Positions 35,646-44,290 of a DNA stretch of 64,000 nucleotides are shown in pieces. The DNA is taken from NCBI GenBank assembly GCA_018267655.1, contig JAFDYB010000083.1, positions 1 to 64,000 on the forward strand, read 5' to 3'. The translations under genes and the position numbers were made by a program. The DNA comes from Bacteroidota bacterium (GTDB lineage: Bacteria; Bacteroidota; Bacteroidia; B-17B0; Aurantibacillaceae). How positions within the stretch are numbered: position 1 is the stretch's first letter; the number at the start of each line of letters is the position of its first letter. Under the pieces are notes generated by a model, which saw only the letters and a program-made list of their open reading frames with translations, did not search any database and was not told the origin of the DNA.

Positions 35646-36770
35646 TTAAACTAACTTTTCGTAAGTGCTTTTGTTGCTATTTTTCATGAAATTGCTTAAT
35701 CCAATTCTCTGAATTTCAATTTTATCTGTTAAAGGAATAGAATTTAAGTTTTGAACTTTAGAATATAAAAAACCTAAATTTTGATTTTTATGAATGAGCG
35801 CAGAGTAATCTCCCAAATTATCAGAAATAATCACTTTTAAACCACAAGCTATATATTCTGCAAATTTTACAGGTGAAGCTACTTTATTAGTTATTGTTTC
35901 TTCTCTTAATAATAGTCCATAATCTGCCATAACTAAATAGATTGGTACTTCGCTTACCCCTACTCTCATACAAAAAACTTGATTAGAAAATTGCGTTTGT
36001 AATTGAATTATATTTTCATCTTTATCGGATAAAAAAAGTAATTTGTGTTTTGTGTCTGCCGCTAGTATTGGTTTAATGCAATCGCTTAATATTTTAAAGG
36101 ACTGCCAGCCGGCCACCGACCCTGAATAAACAAATACAACATCGTTTTCACCTATTCCAAAAACAGATCTACTTTTTTTAATGACGTCATCATTCAATAA
36201 AACATTTTCATAAATTTTATTTAAAGTGCAAGGAATTACAACATGATTATTTGACGTATAATTAAAGCTCGTTTGCCAATACTCTACTAATTTTTGAGAT
36301 ACGGCAATTCTATAATCTGAGTTTAATACCGCTTCTTTTTCCATCTCAAAAATAGTTGAAAGAAGCGCGGGGTGTTGAACCACTTTGTACTCATTCCACT
36401 CGGCTGCGATTGCCCCTCTGCCATCATAAACAACAGCTTTAATTTTTCCTTTTTTTCGCAGCAGTAGTCCCAACTGTGTTGCTAATACACTGCGGCAAAT
36501 TATTTTTTCAGGGCGAAAAAACAGCGTAAGTATTTGCAAAAAAACACTGTTTAATTTCCAGCGATGAACCCCCGGAAACATCGGTATTACAATAGCATTA
36601 GAAAGCTCTGTCTTTATTTTTTTTTTGTTCGATAAAAAACCTCTCATTGAAATGAGCGAAACTAATTTTATTTTTTTTTCGGAAATAGAATTAAGGTATT
36701 TTACAACATCAATTACTTGGCTCGAATAAATGCCTGAAGGCGCATCGTTATAGGTTAAGTAAAAAATCAT
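35646..36770 (-). CDS. Glycosyltransferase, GT4-like
   Basis: GT-B fold glycosyltransferase of 374 aa. N-terminal IFYLTYNDAPSGIYSSQVIDV is a variant of the donor/acceptor loop. The C-terminal domain shows VFVYSGSVAGWQSF, then LREETITNKVASPVKFAEYIACGLKVIISDNLGD, which is the GT4-type EX7E region. Sugar and acceptor unknown; cytoplasmic, membrane-peripheral. It starts 12 bases before the end of the AAA ATPase gene. Confidence 0.78.
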   Translation of the reverse strand: MIFYLTYNDAPSGIYSSQVIDVVKYLNSISEKKIKLVSLISMRGFLSNKKKIKTELSNAIVIPMFPGVHRWKLNSVFLQILTLFFRPEKIICRSVLATQLGLLLRKKGKIKAVVYDGRGAIAAEWNEYKVVQHPALLSTIFEMEKEAVLNSDYRIAVSQKLVEYWQTSFNYTSNNHVVIPCTLNKIYENVLLNDDVIKKSRSVFGIGENDVVFVYSGSVAGWQSFKILSDCIKPILAADTKHKLLFLSDKDENIIQLQTQFSNQVFCMRVGVSEVPIYLVMADYGLLLREETITNKVASPVKFAEYIACGLKVIISDNLGDYSALIHKNQNLGFLYSKVQNLNSIPLTDKIEIQRIGLSNFMKNSNKSTYEKLV

Positions 36771-36782
36771 TTTGCAAAAATT

Positions 36783-37979
36783 TTATTTAGCTAACAACCA
36801 TTTTAACGCATTGGTTTTAACTATCCCGTTAAAATTTTGCTCCGGCAGTATTTCATCCATAGTTAAAAGTAATTTAGGATATTGATCTTTAATAGCTTCT
36901 AAAGGACGAAGTTCTCTCTGCAGGGTTTCTTTTTTTTCGGTATTATATGAAACTTGCACGTACAGTTGTTCGCCATTGCTACGCTTTGCTAAAAAATCAA
37001 CTTCCATATTATCAACTATGCCAACATATACAGTGTAGCCGCGGTGCAAAAGTTCTATGTAAACAATATTTTCTAAAACATGTCCATAATCTTCGCTCCT
37101 ATCCCCGGCAATTAGCCTTCGCAAGCCATTATCAACCGCATAATATTTTGCGTTTTGAGAAAATATTTTTCTGCCTTTTACATTATAACGATCTGCACGA
37201 TAAACGAGCATACTATCTTCAAGCCCTTCTATGTAACGAGTAACTGTTTTGTTGCTAATTTTATTTTTTGCACTTATTAATGTATTTGTAATTTTATTGC
37301 TGTTCTGAAAACTACCTACTTCGGCATATAAGTACCTCACGATTAATTCTAAGATAGTTACATCGTTTACAGTGAGTCGTTTTACAACATCTTTTAGTAC
37401 AACTGTTGAATAAATACCTTCTAAATATTGCTGTTGCTTAATTTCATCTAAGGTTATAGCATACGGAAAAGATGTTTTTAAATACTCATTGTATAGTGCA
37501 CGAAGGTTCTTTTCTTCTTTTGTTGAAACAAATTCTTTAAATGATAGTGGCAACATTTTTAACTCAACGTATCTGCCAGAAAGCAAAGTTGCCAACTCAC
37601 TGCTTAAAAAATAAGCATTAGAACCGGTAATGTACAAGTCTATATTTTTTCTTAAAACTAAGCTATTTACCACGCGCTCAAAATTTAGCACATTTTGAAT
37701 TTCGTCTAAAAAAACATAGTATTTTTTATTGCCCTTCGTTTTTTCTTTTACGTACGCGTGCAAGCGTTCGGCATTGCATAAATGATTAAAACTGTAATTC
37801 TCAAAGTTTATACTAACAATTTGCCTAGCCGAAATACCAATTTTACTGAGGTGTTTTTTATAAATTTCAAATAAAGTTGACTTGCCGCAGCGGCGCACAC
37901 CCGACACTACTTTAATTACCTTTTCATCTTTCCAATTAAGAAGAAATTGTAAATAATTTGGGCGATTTATAAAATTCAT
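36783..37979 (-). CDS. AAA_14/DUF4143 ATPase
   Basis: P-loop ATPase of 398 aa. Walker A GVRRCGKST is at residues 27-35, Walker B YYVFLDEIQN at about 91-100, and sensor-like ITGSNAYFLSSELATLLSGRY follows. The C-terminal part (about 210-398) carries the DUF4143 nuclease-like fold with VDNGLRRLI, LENIVYIELLHRGY, VDFLAKR and QVSYN, i.e. the D-x-x-AK/Q-V pattern of PD-(D/E)XK-like domains. The family is widespread and mobile; its function is not established. It has no obvious role in glycan synthesis and has its own promoter, so it looks like an insertion in the locus. Confidence 0.88.
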   Translation of the reverse strand: MNFINRPNYLQFLLNWKDEKVIKVVSGVRRCGKSTLFEIYKKHLSKIGISARQIVSINFENYSFNHLCNAERLHAYVKEKTKGNKKYYVFLDEIQNVLNFERVVNSLVLRKNIDLYITGSNAYFLSSELATLLSGRYVELKMLPLSFKEFVSTKEEKNLRALYNEYLKTSFPYAITLDEIKQQQYLEGIYSTVVLKDVVKRLTVNDVTILELIVRYLYAEVGSFQNSNKITNTLISAKNKISNKTVTRYIEGLEDSMLVYRADRYNVKGRKIFSQNAKYYAVDNGLRRLIAGDRSEDYGHVLENIVYIELLHRGYTVYVGIVDNMEVDFLAKRSNGEQLYVQVSYNTEKKETLQRELRPLEAIKDQYPKLLLTMDEILPEQNFNGIVKTNALKWLLAK

Positions 37980-37981
37980 TT

Positions 37982-38037
37982 TTGGATTTTACTACAAATA
38001 TAATAAATTTATATTGTAAATTTGGATTTTATTCCAA
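37982..38037. promoter_or_regulatory. Two operator-like near-palindromes upstream of the AAA ATPase
   Basis: 38022-38037 reads TTGGATTTTATTCCAA (TTGGA-N6-TCCAA, a perfect 5-bp arm pair). 37982-37997 reads TTGGATTTTACTACAA, the same motif with two differences, exactly 40 bp away. The second copy overlaps the -7 box at 37995-38002 and abuts the start codon. Two phased sites over a promoter suggest a repressor-binding region. Confidence 0.55.
37995..38002 (-). promoter_or_regulatory. -7 element of the AAA ATPase gene
   Basis: TATATTTG on the minus strand matches TAnnTTTG, 16-23 bases upstream of the ATG at 37979. It indicates a transcription unit separate from the polysaccharide operon. Confidence 0.5.
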
Positions 38038-38067
38038 AAATAAAAAACAACAATATTTGCTGTTTTT

Positions 38068-39177
38068 TTACACTTTTTTGCTCAGGTTAATTGAATAAAT
38101 AATCTCTAAAATTCGTTCGGTAGCTTTGCCGTCCCAGTACTGCGGAATTTCCCCTTTTTTATATGTACCATTTTCAATTTCAGAAATGTGTTTTTTTACT
38201 AGTTCTAAATCAAAAGGTAAAAGCGTATTAGTTCCCTCATCAACCGTAACAGGGCGCTCAGTATTAGGGCGTAATGTTAAACAGGGTTTTTGGCGAAAAG
38301 TACTCTCTTCTTGAATGCCACCACTATCGGTTAAAATAAAGGAGCATTTTTTAATTAGCTTTTGAAACGAAAAATAATCTAAAGGCTCTGTGCAAATTAA
38401 ATTTTTGTTAGAAGTAATGCGTTCGTACAAATTAAATTCTTTCGCGTTTTTAATTGTACGTGGGTGTATAGGAAAAACAATTTTATACTTTTGAGTAATA
38501 TGCTCAATAAGTAATATTAATTTTTCTAACTCTACTTTATTGTCCACCGTTGCGGGGCGGTGCATGGTCATCAATACAAATTTTTGCTCATTAATTTTTA
38601 ATTCATTTAAAATAGTTGATGCTTCAATCTCTTTTTCAAAGGCAATCATAGCATCAATCATGGTGTTACCTACAAAGTGAATAGCTCCTTTATTTTTTCC
38701 TTCATTTTGCAAATGTTTTAAACCACTTGGCTCGGTAACAAAAAATAAATTACTTAACTCATCTGCTACAAGTCTATTAAATTCTTCGGGCATGGTGCGG
38801 TCAAAGCTTCTTAGTCCTGCTTCAATATGCCCAAGTTTAATATCCATTTTATTTGCAAACAATGCGCCTGCCAATGTTGAATTAACGTCGCCTGGCACAA
38901 GCATTAAATCAGGCTTCCCTATTTTATTAACTAAATCTTCCAATTTAATCATAATCTCGGCAATTTGTTTGTTTGCCGAAGCAGGCGAAATATTCAAATA
39001 ATAATCGGGTTCTAAATTAAACTGACGAAAAAACACATCTGCCATTTTTTCGTCGTAGTGTTGCCCTGTATGAATAATAGAAATTTTTAGTGCTGGGAAT
39101 TTTAGTGCTGCAACTTTTTTAAATTGCGTTACTTTAATAAAATTTGGGCGCGTGCCTATGAGAATATAAACAATCAT
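38068..39177 (-). CDS. wecB: UDP-N-acetylglucosamine 2-epimerase (non-hydrolysing)
   Basis: Cytoplasmic epimerase of 369 aa making UDP-ManNAc (or a related 2-epimer) for glycan synthesis. Family features are LIGTRPNFIKV at the N-terminus, HTGQHYDEKM, HIEAGLRSFDRTMPEEFNR, MTMHRPATVD and TDSGGIQEE near the C-terminus. No UDP-ManNAc dehydrogenase (wecC) is seen in the window. Isolated by its own gaps from both neighbours (67-88 bp). Confidence 0.92.
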   Translation of the reverse strand: MIVYILIGTRPNFIKVTQFKKVAALKFPALKISIIHTGQHYDEKMADVFFRQFNLEPDYYLNISPASANKQIAEIMIKLEDLVNKIGKPDLMLVPGDVNSTLAGALFANKMDIKLGHIEAGLRSFDRTMPEEFNRLVADELSNLFFVTEPSGLKHLQNEGKNKGAIHFVGNTMIDAMIAFEKEIEASTILNELKINEQKFVLMTMHRPATVDNKVELEKLILLIEHITQKYKIVFPIHPRTIKNAKEFNLYERITSNKNLICTEPLDYFSFQKLIKKCSFILTDSGGIQEESTFRQKPCLTLRPNTERPVTVDEGTNTLLPFDLELVKKHISEIENGTYKKGEIPQYWDGKATERILEIIYSINLSKKV

Positions 39178-39245
39178 TCTAATTATTAGATTTAAATGAA
39201 CGCAAATTAATGTACTGTAATATATTTAAGCGGAAATTAATATTG

Positions 39246-39614
39246 CTATAGCTGAACACCGCTTGTTGCTATTACCTTCCATGCATTATGAAAAAGTTTC
39301 CAGACTCTGATGTAGCGAAACTTATTATTTATAATTTGATCTTTATATTTTCCACTTAATTCCATTATTACAGAAACCGTAACAGTATCATCAATAATTT
39401 TTATCACTTGATCATCTACAACAATTGATCTAAATGCTGAATTACCTGAACGATAGTTTTCCATAACATCTTCTTTTGTTAGTAATAATCCGTTGGGGTA
39501 AACAAAAAGAGCGTTGTTGTGCAAGAAATTATCAATTAATTTAAGATCACATTTCTGAAAAGCATCGATAAGTTTTATTTCATTCTCTTTAATTTGTTCT
39601 GTAATTGTCATCAT
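39246..39614 (-). CDS. NTF2-like (DUF4440/SnoaL-type) small protein
   Basis: Protein of about 122 aa with an NTF2-like fold: N-terminal helix (NEIKLIDAFQKCDLKLIDNFLHNN), then LFVYPNGLLLTKEDVMENY, and alternating strands ending RYIRVWKLFHNAWKVIAT. I chose the start at 39614 (MMTITEQ), immediately after the stop of the upstream glycosyltransferase, over the upstream codon at 39635 that overlaps it. No catalytic residues can be assigned. Probably co-transcribed with the glycosyltransferase; role in the locus unknown. Confidence 0.65.
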   Translation of the reverse strand: MMTITEQIKENEIKLIDAFQKCDLKLIDNFLHNNALFVYPNGLLLTKEDVMENYRSGNSAFRSIVVDDQVIKIIDDTVTVSVIMELSGKYKDQIINNKFRYIRVWKLFHNAWKVIATSGVQL

Positions 39615-39615
39615 T

Positions 39616-40839
39616 TTAAGATAAATATTTTTCAAGTTGTTTTGTTAGATTTTCAAAAGAATATTCTTCAATATTATAAGTTGAATTATACTGATATGGC
39701 AAATGACCGTTTAAAAAATCAATTAATTTGTCTTTAGAATCTGTAACATCAAAAAAATATCCAACCTTATTCTCTACAATAAAATCAGAAAGTATTCCTT
39801 TTTTAGAAATTAAAACTATAGGCACTCTATTAAAAATAATTTCGTAGATTTTTGTTGTAATAAAATCAACTGCATAAATAGGTTGCAGGATAAGAATATA
39901 TTTTGATTTTTTTATTTCGAAAAATATTTTCTTTGGATCAAGCGATTTTTTATAAAATACTTTTTGATTTAATTGATTGTTGTTATTAAATATTTCAGAA
40001 TATTTAGTAGTTTCAGAATAAATATTTAATTGAAATTGTAGCTTAGCTTTTTTTAAAGCTAAAGAAAAATATTCTACATTTTTTTCTATTGAAGGATATA
40101 GCGAACCGTAAAAAGTAATGGTATTATCATTATGTTTTATATGTTCACAACTCATCTCATCTATATCATAGCCATGAGAAAGTACTATAACATTATCAGA
40201 TTTTTGAGGATATTTATCTTGAAGATTATTTTTCATTTCTAAGGTAGGGACAAAAAGCGTATTACAATTCTCGATAACATACTTTTCCATTTCTGTTTCA
40301 TATTCCATTCTGTTTTTCGAAATAGTTGTAAACCCATAACCGCTCCCCCATGTCCATGGATCGCGCATGTCAATTATAACATTTAAATTTTTAAACTTTT
40401 CTTTTAGCTTTAAAACATAAAACGCCGTACTAAACGGCGCTATAGAAACAATTATATTATTTATTTTTTTTTCTTCAATAAATTTTCTGGTTTGATTAAT
40501 AATTTTTTTATTTAAAAAAACAGATAAATCGTAAGGAGTTCCTTTTGATAATATTTTTACGTATAATAATGAAAGTTTGTATTGAATTTTTTCGAAAAAA
40601 GATAAATTAGACTTGGTTAAAATTTTAGGATAAATGGAGGTGAACTGATAGTTAATTATTTTTGTGTTATTACTAACATCTTCATGCCAATGTGAAATAG
40701 TCTTATGATTACTTTTAGCTGAAATTGCATAAATGGTATATCCTAATCTTGATAAATATTTCGCGAATTTTGCACTTCTTCTTCCTCCTATTCCAGGATA
40801 TGGTGGAAATGAGTGTGCTATTAAAATAATTTCTTTCAA
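39616..40839 (-). CDS. Glycosyltransferase, GT4-like (GGRR subgroup)
   Basis: GT-B glycosyltransferase of 407 aa. The N-terminal ILIAHSFPPYPGIGGRRSAKFAKYL motif is shared with the protein at 46621-47871, indicating paralogs. DMRDPWTWGSG lies in mid-protein; the C-terminal domain has TITFYGSLYPSIEKN and YEIIFNRVPIVLISKKG, the nucleotide-sugar binding region. Sugar unknown. It begins 4 bases after the stop of the sugar amidotransferase gene. Confidence 0.78.
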   Translation of the reverse strand: MKEIILIAHSFPPYPGIGGRRSAKFAKYLSRLGYTIYAISAKSNHKTISHWHEDVSNNTKIINYQFTSIYPKILTKSNLSFFEKIQYKLSLLYVKILSKGTPYDLSVFLNKKIINQTRKFIEEKKINNIIVSIAPFSTAFYVLKLKEKFKNLNVIIDMRDPWTWGSGYGFTTISKNRMEYETEMEKYVIENCNTLFVPTLEMKNNLQDKYPQKSDNVIVLSHGYDIDEMSCEHIKHNDNTITFYGSLYPSIEKNVEYFSLALKKAKLQFQLNIYSETTKYSEIFNNNNQLNQKVFYKKSLDPKKIFFEIKKSKYILILQPIYAVDFITTKIYEIIFNRVPIVLISKKGILSDFIVENKVGYFFDVTDSKDKLIDFLNGHLPYQYNSTYNIEEYSFENLTKQLEKYLS

Positions 40840-40843
40840 GTTA

Positions 40844-41959
40844 TTATTTAAAATTAAATTTTAATAATTTAATAATTTTAAAGTACCTATTCCACTTTTC
40901 TTTTTCAGTTTTAAAATTATGGTGGCTTTGTGGCGACCGCTTCATTATTGCATCAAATTCCTCTTCTGTCATTGTTAATTTTTTTAAAACATAGCGTTTC
41001 TCCGACTGCAAATCATTTTGAGAATTATATAAAGGCAATTCAAGCTCTTTTACAGCTTCTTCTTTTGTAATCTGCTTACTACAAATTAAATTAGAAAGAT
41101 GTGCATATCGTTTATCTACTTTAAATTTTTGGGGTAAAATATACGCTTGATAAAATTTTGTAAAAATAGATTCGTAATGTTTCCCTCCATAATCACGCCA
41201 ATTTAATTCAGATGTAATAATTTTTTTTGCATCTGCCTTATTATAATTAATATAATTTAAAACTTGTATTAATTCAGTTTTAAAAAACCAATAGTTTAAT
41301 ATTTTATTTTTAAATGTAAGGTGAGGAAATGTTTTTAGCGGTTTATCGTTCCCATATTTATCATAAATATCTTTAATATTTTCCCAATCTAATTTATCGT
41401 ACACCCACTCACTGGGCATTATCGCCTCGGTAGCAATATTAAATCCGCTAAGTAAATATTTTATTTTGTGTTTAGAGGCAATTTGAGTAATGGTTGCCGC
41501 TATAGCATGATCTGTTAACACCTCCATATCAATCACCCCCGACCTTAAATACGCTAATTGTAATTCTTTAAATTCATCCCAATTAATTACAATGGTTTGC
41601 AAATCAAAATCAAGTTTAGAGCAAATATTTTGAATATTTTGAACGGCCAATTCGCTGTTCCATCCATTATCAAAATGAACAATTAATGGGCGTAATTCGT
41701 TCTTTTTACACCAATAAGCCAAATAGGTGCTATCAACACCACCACTCACGCCTAAAATACAATCAAATTTTTTCCCTTTCCCATAATGTTTAATCTCAGC
41801 TATTTTATCAGCAATCCATTTACTTCTTTGTTTTTCATCTCCAATTTTTTCAACCAGGTTATCGTAGTTAATACAAAAATTGCATAAGCCACTTTTTTCG
41901 TCAAACTCTATGTGTTTAACTATCTCAGAATTTAAAATACAACGGGGACATGCTTTCAT
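40844..41959 (-). CDS. N-acetyl sugar amidotransferase (WbpG/PseA type)
   Basis: PP-loop ATPase of 371 aa. A zinc knuckle (C4, C7, C26, C29) is followed by ILGVSGGVDSTYLA with the ATP-pyrophosphatase loop at residues 72-77, then HFDNGW. The family transfers ammonia to a sugar (for example converting an acetamido group to acetamidino, or WbpG in Pseudomonas O-antigen). Its usual partners, HisH- and HisF-like subunits that supply ammonia, are not found in the window. It overlaps the preceding glycosyltransferase gene by 4 bases. Confidence 0.85.
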   Translation of the reverse strand: MKACPRCILNSEIVKHIEFDEKSGLCNFCINYDNLVEKIGDEKQRSKWIADKIAEIKHYGKGKKFDCILGVSGGVDSTYLAYWCKKNELRPLIVHFDNGWNSELAVQNIQNICSKLDFDLQTIVINWDEFKELQLAYLRSGVIDMEVLTDHAIAATITQIASKHKIKYLLSGFNIATEAIMPSEWVYDKLDWENIKDIYDKYGNDKPLKTFPHLTFKNKILNYWFFKTELIQVLNYINYNKADAKKIITSELNWRDYGGKHYESIFTKFYQAYILPQKFKVDKRYAHLSNLICSKQITKEEAVKELELPLYNSQNDLQSEKRYVLKKLTMTEEEFDAIMKRSPQSHHNFKTEKEKWNRYFKIIKLLKFNFK

Positions 41960-42774
41960 TTTTTATTTTTTTTTATTACAAGTTTATTATAGGATTTAAG
42001 CGCTAGTAGGTTGTTTTTTATACAATTTAATCTGTGAGCAAGTGTTTGCTTAATTTTAAGACTCTTTTTTTCTACAACTTCTTTAAAGTCGAGCAAATTA
42101 TTTTCTCTCCAGAATCCAAAACTTAAAAAATAAGAACTAAAACTATTTGATGCTTTAGCTGAAATTGAAGACTCATTAATAGTGCGTAAATAAATAGGGT
42201 GTTTTTTATCTGCAAAAAGCACATTCGTTTTCTCATCAATCAATTTATGAAAATCATGGTGCTGATTTTCGATAAAGTAAGCCCTCTCCCTAAATGTTTT
42301 ATGTTCACCGGGAGGAAAATTGCCTGCTACTTGCAAAGCTAATTCTCTTTTAATAATGCAAGTATTAGGAAACCAATACATAATTTTTTGCGCAATTACA
42401 TTTATTTCAACATCAATAAACGACTGATATTTGTCAACATATATATCAAAATCCAGTTTACAAATTCGTTCTAATAGGCTTGGATTAAAAATATCGTCAT
42501 CGTCTAATCTTATCACATAATCTCCGGGCACATTATTTTTCACAATATAATCAGAAATTATTTGCAACTTCTCTTCTTTTGGTCCGGCATAAGGGATATG
42601 TATAATCCTGCCATCACTAGGAATAGCATCAGTATTATTGCCACAACAAATGGCTATCCAATTAGTATATGTTTGTTTAAGTAATGTATTAAAACATATT
42701 TCTCGTAGTTTAAGTCTAAGCTCACACAGCTTAATTTTAGGCGTAAGCGGTATTATAAATAAATAAGTTTTCAT
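41956..42774 (-). CDS. Glycosyltransferase, GT2-like
   Basis: Protein of 272 aa with a GT-A-like N-terminal half: LLKQTYTNWIAICCGNN, then YVIRLDDDDIFNPSLLERI with the DxD metal/nucleotide-sugar motif (about residues 92-96). The C-terminal half is basic and helical (KIKQTLAHRLNCIKNN). It may be cytoplasmic and membrane-associated. Sugar unknown. A consensus -7 box lies 36-43 bases upstream, so this gene may start its own transcript. Confidence 0.72.
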   Translation of the reverse strand: MKTYLFIIPLTPKIKLCELRLKLREICFNTLLKQTYTNWIAICCGNNTDAIPSDGRIIHIPYAGPKEEKLQIISDYIVKNNVPGDYVIRLDDDDIFNPSLLERICKLDFDIYVDKYQSFIDVEINVIAQKIMYWFPNTCIIKRELALQVAGNFPPGEHKTFRERAYFIENQHHDFHKLIDEKTNVLFADKKHPIYLRTINESSISAKASNSFSSYFLSFGFWRENNLLDFKEVVEKKSLKIKQTLAHRLNCIKNNLLALKSYNKLVIKKNKK

Positions 42775-42809
42775 TGATAGTTATTTTATTATTTATATTA
42801 TACCGAGCG

Positions 42810-42817
42810 CAAATATA
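42810..42817 (-). promoter_or_regulatory. Internal -7 element in the polysaccharide locus
   Basis: TATATTTG on the minus strand, 36-43 bases before the ATG at 42774, inside a 108-bp gap. It would drive the glycosyltransferase and the downstream amidotransferase genes. Confidence 0.45.
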
Positions 42818-42882
42818 TTGTAGCCCAATCTACTTGTTATTTTTCGTTTATACTTCCTCAAAAAATATATTTGAGCTTGGTA

Positions 42883-43284
42883 TTAGTTTTTAATTTTTTT
42901 TCTATATATGCTTGTACTTAACCCATGACTTCGGTTAGTGTAATGAATTTTGATGCTAAGATCTTGTCCTGTAATTGCCCTGCCCTTATAATCTTCTCCC
43001 AAAAAACGAATGTCTATTTTTTTATTTTTTAAAATAAGTAACAGTTCATCTTCAGAGTTATATTCTAATACCTCATCAACATATTTACATGAACTCATAA
43101 TTAGCTTACGTTCTTCAATCGAAAATATTGGAGGTTTTTTATCGGGGTTTATTTGTTGAGATATATTTTCAGCTTTATTGAGCGCAACTATTAAATAATC
43201 GCAATGTTCTTTACACTCTTTAAGCATTAAAACATGCCCTGCATGAAATAAATCAAACACCCCACAAGCAAAACCAATTTTCAT
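42883..43284 (-). CDS. Cytidylyl-/adenylyltransferase-like sugar nucleotidyltransferase
   Basis: Nucleotidyltransferase of 133 aa in the TagD/HldE-C family. GVFDLFHAGHVLML carries the HxGH motif (H14-H17); FSIEERKLIMSSC, FLGEDYKGR and a C-terminal HGLSTS (RTSGISTT-like) complete the site. It activates a polyol- or sugar-phosphate to its CDP or ADP form. Its place after kinase, isomerase and epimerase genes suggests heptose activation, but a glycerol-3-phosphate type cannot be excluded. An 85-bp gap with a hairpin separates it from the epimerase gene. Confidence 0.82.
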   Translation of the reverse strand: MKIGFACGVFDLFHAGHVLMLKECKEHCDYLIVALNKAENISQQINPDKKPPIFSIEERKLIMSSCKYVDEVLEYNSEDELLLILKNKKIDIRFLGEDYKGRAITGQDLSIKIHYTNRSHGLSTSIYRKKIKN

Positions 43285-43323
43285 ACGTAGATTTTATTGT
43301 TTTTTATTTGTCGTATGGAATAC

Positions 43324-43365
43324 GCCATGTATTTTTATTAGTATTTGTGCGTTTCGGCACATGGC
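43324..43365. repeat. Nested inverted repeat in an intergenic gap
   Basis: Outer arms gccatgt (43324-43330) and acatggc (43359-43365) enclose an inner gtgc-gtttcg-gcac hairpin (43347-43360). It sits between two genes of the heptose-like module. It has no U-run and so is not a standard terminator; it may be an mRNA-processing or stability structure. Confidence 0.4.
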
Positions 43366-43369
43366 TATT

Positions 43370-44290
43370 TCATTTAATTTTTTCTAAAATGTAGTCTTTA
43401 AGATTTTTATCTGAAGTCCAACCAAGTACTTCTTTTGCTTTGGTAATATCGGCAAATGTAATTTCCGATTCTCCCTCGCGTTTAGGAATAAATTCGTACT
43501 CGTTCGTTATCATTTTGGCTAACTCAAGTACACTTATTGTGTTTCCGTTACCAATATTAAACGAAGTGTTTAGTTTTCCGTTATAAATAGCGGCTAAATA
43601 ATTTGCTTTTGCCAAATCAGCAACATGAATAAAGTCGCGCTTTTGCTCTCCATCTCCGGTTACTAAAAGTTTTTGTTTGTTTTTAAAGCGATATAAAAAA
43701 ATACCTACAACACTGCTATACGCATTAAATTTATTTTCAGGATTAAAACTCCGTGGCCCGTAAGGATTAAAATAACGCAGATTAACGTAGTTAATAGGAT
43801 AACGAGTGCTTAATAATTCTAAATATTTTTCGACCTCATATTTTTGAAATGCATAGGGACTTAAACAATCAATCTTTTCTTCTTCGTTAGTTGGAATATT
43901 GATAGGTGTGCCATAAATAGCACTAGAGCTACTAAAAATAAAACGAGGGAAATAATTTTCTTTAATCATTAATTCAATTAAATGCATGGCATTTACTAAA
44001 TTTTCATTAATGTGTTCTTTTACAAATTCAAAACTTGGCTGAATACGCGGTAAAGCAGCTAAATGAAACACACAATCAAATTCTTTTAAACTCGTAATAG
44101 TATCGATATTTTTTTCAAAAAACACAAATCGTTTGTTTTGTATATGTTCAGAAACATTTTTTTTATTTCCTGTGCTAAAATTATCGTAACCTACAATTGT
44201 CCAATCTGTATTTTCAATTAAATAATCGAGTAGATTGCTTCCAATAAAACCTGCAACGCCTGTAATTAAAACATTTTTAGTTTCCTTCAT
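43370..44290 (-). CDS. NAD-dependent sugar epimerase/dehydratase
   Basis: Extended SDR of 306 aa. VLITGVAGFIGSNLLDYL is the NAD site, FSSSSAIYGTP holds the Ser, YAFQKYEVE is the YxxxK catalytic pair, and LRYFNPYGPR and GDGEQKRDFIHVADLAKA are family marks of UDP-hexose 4-epimerases and related enzymes. Placed between a SIS isomerase (14-bp overlap) and a nucleotidyltransferase it could instead act as an HldD-like heptose 6-epimerase. The substrate cannot be fixed from sequence. Confidence 0.85.
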   Translation of the reverse strand: MKETKNVLITGVAGFIGSNLLDYLIENTDWTIVGYDNFSTGNKKNVSEHIQNKRFVFFEKNIDTITSLKEFDCVFHLAALPRIQPSFEFVKEHINENLVNAMHLIELMIKENYFPRFIFSSSSAIYGTPINIPTNEEEKIDCLSPYAFQKYEVEKYLELLSTRYPINYVNLRYFNPYGPRSFNPENKFNAYSSVVGIFLYRFKNKQKLLVTGDGEQKRDFIHVADLAKANYLAAIYNGKLNTSFNIGNGNTISVLELAKMITNEYEFIPKREGESEITFADITKAKEVLGWTSDKNLKDYILEKIK

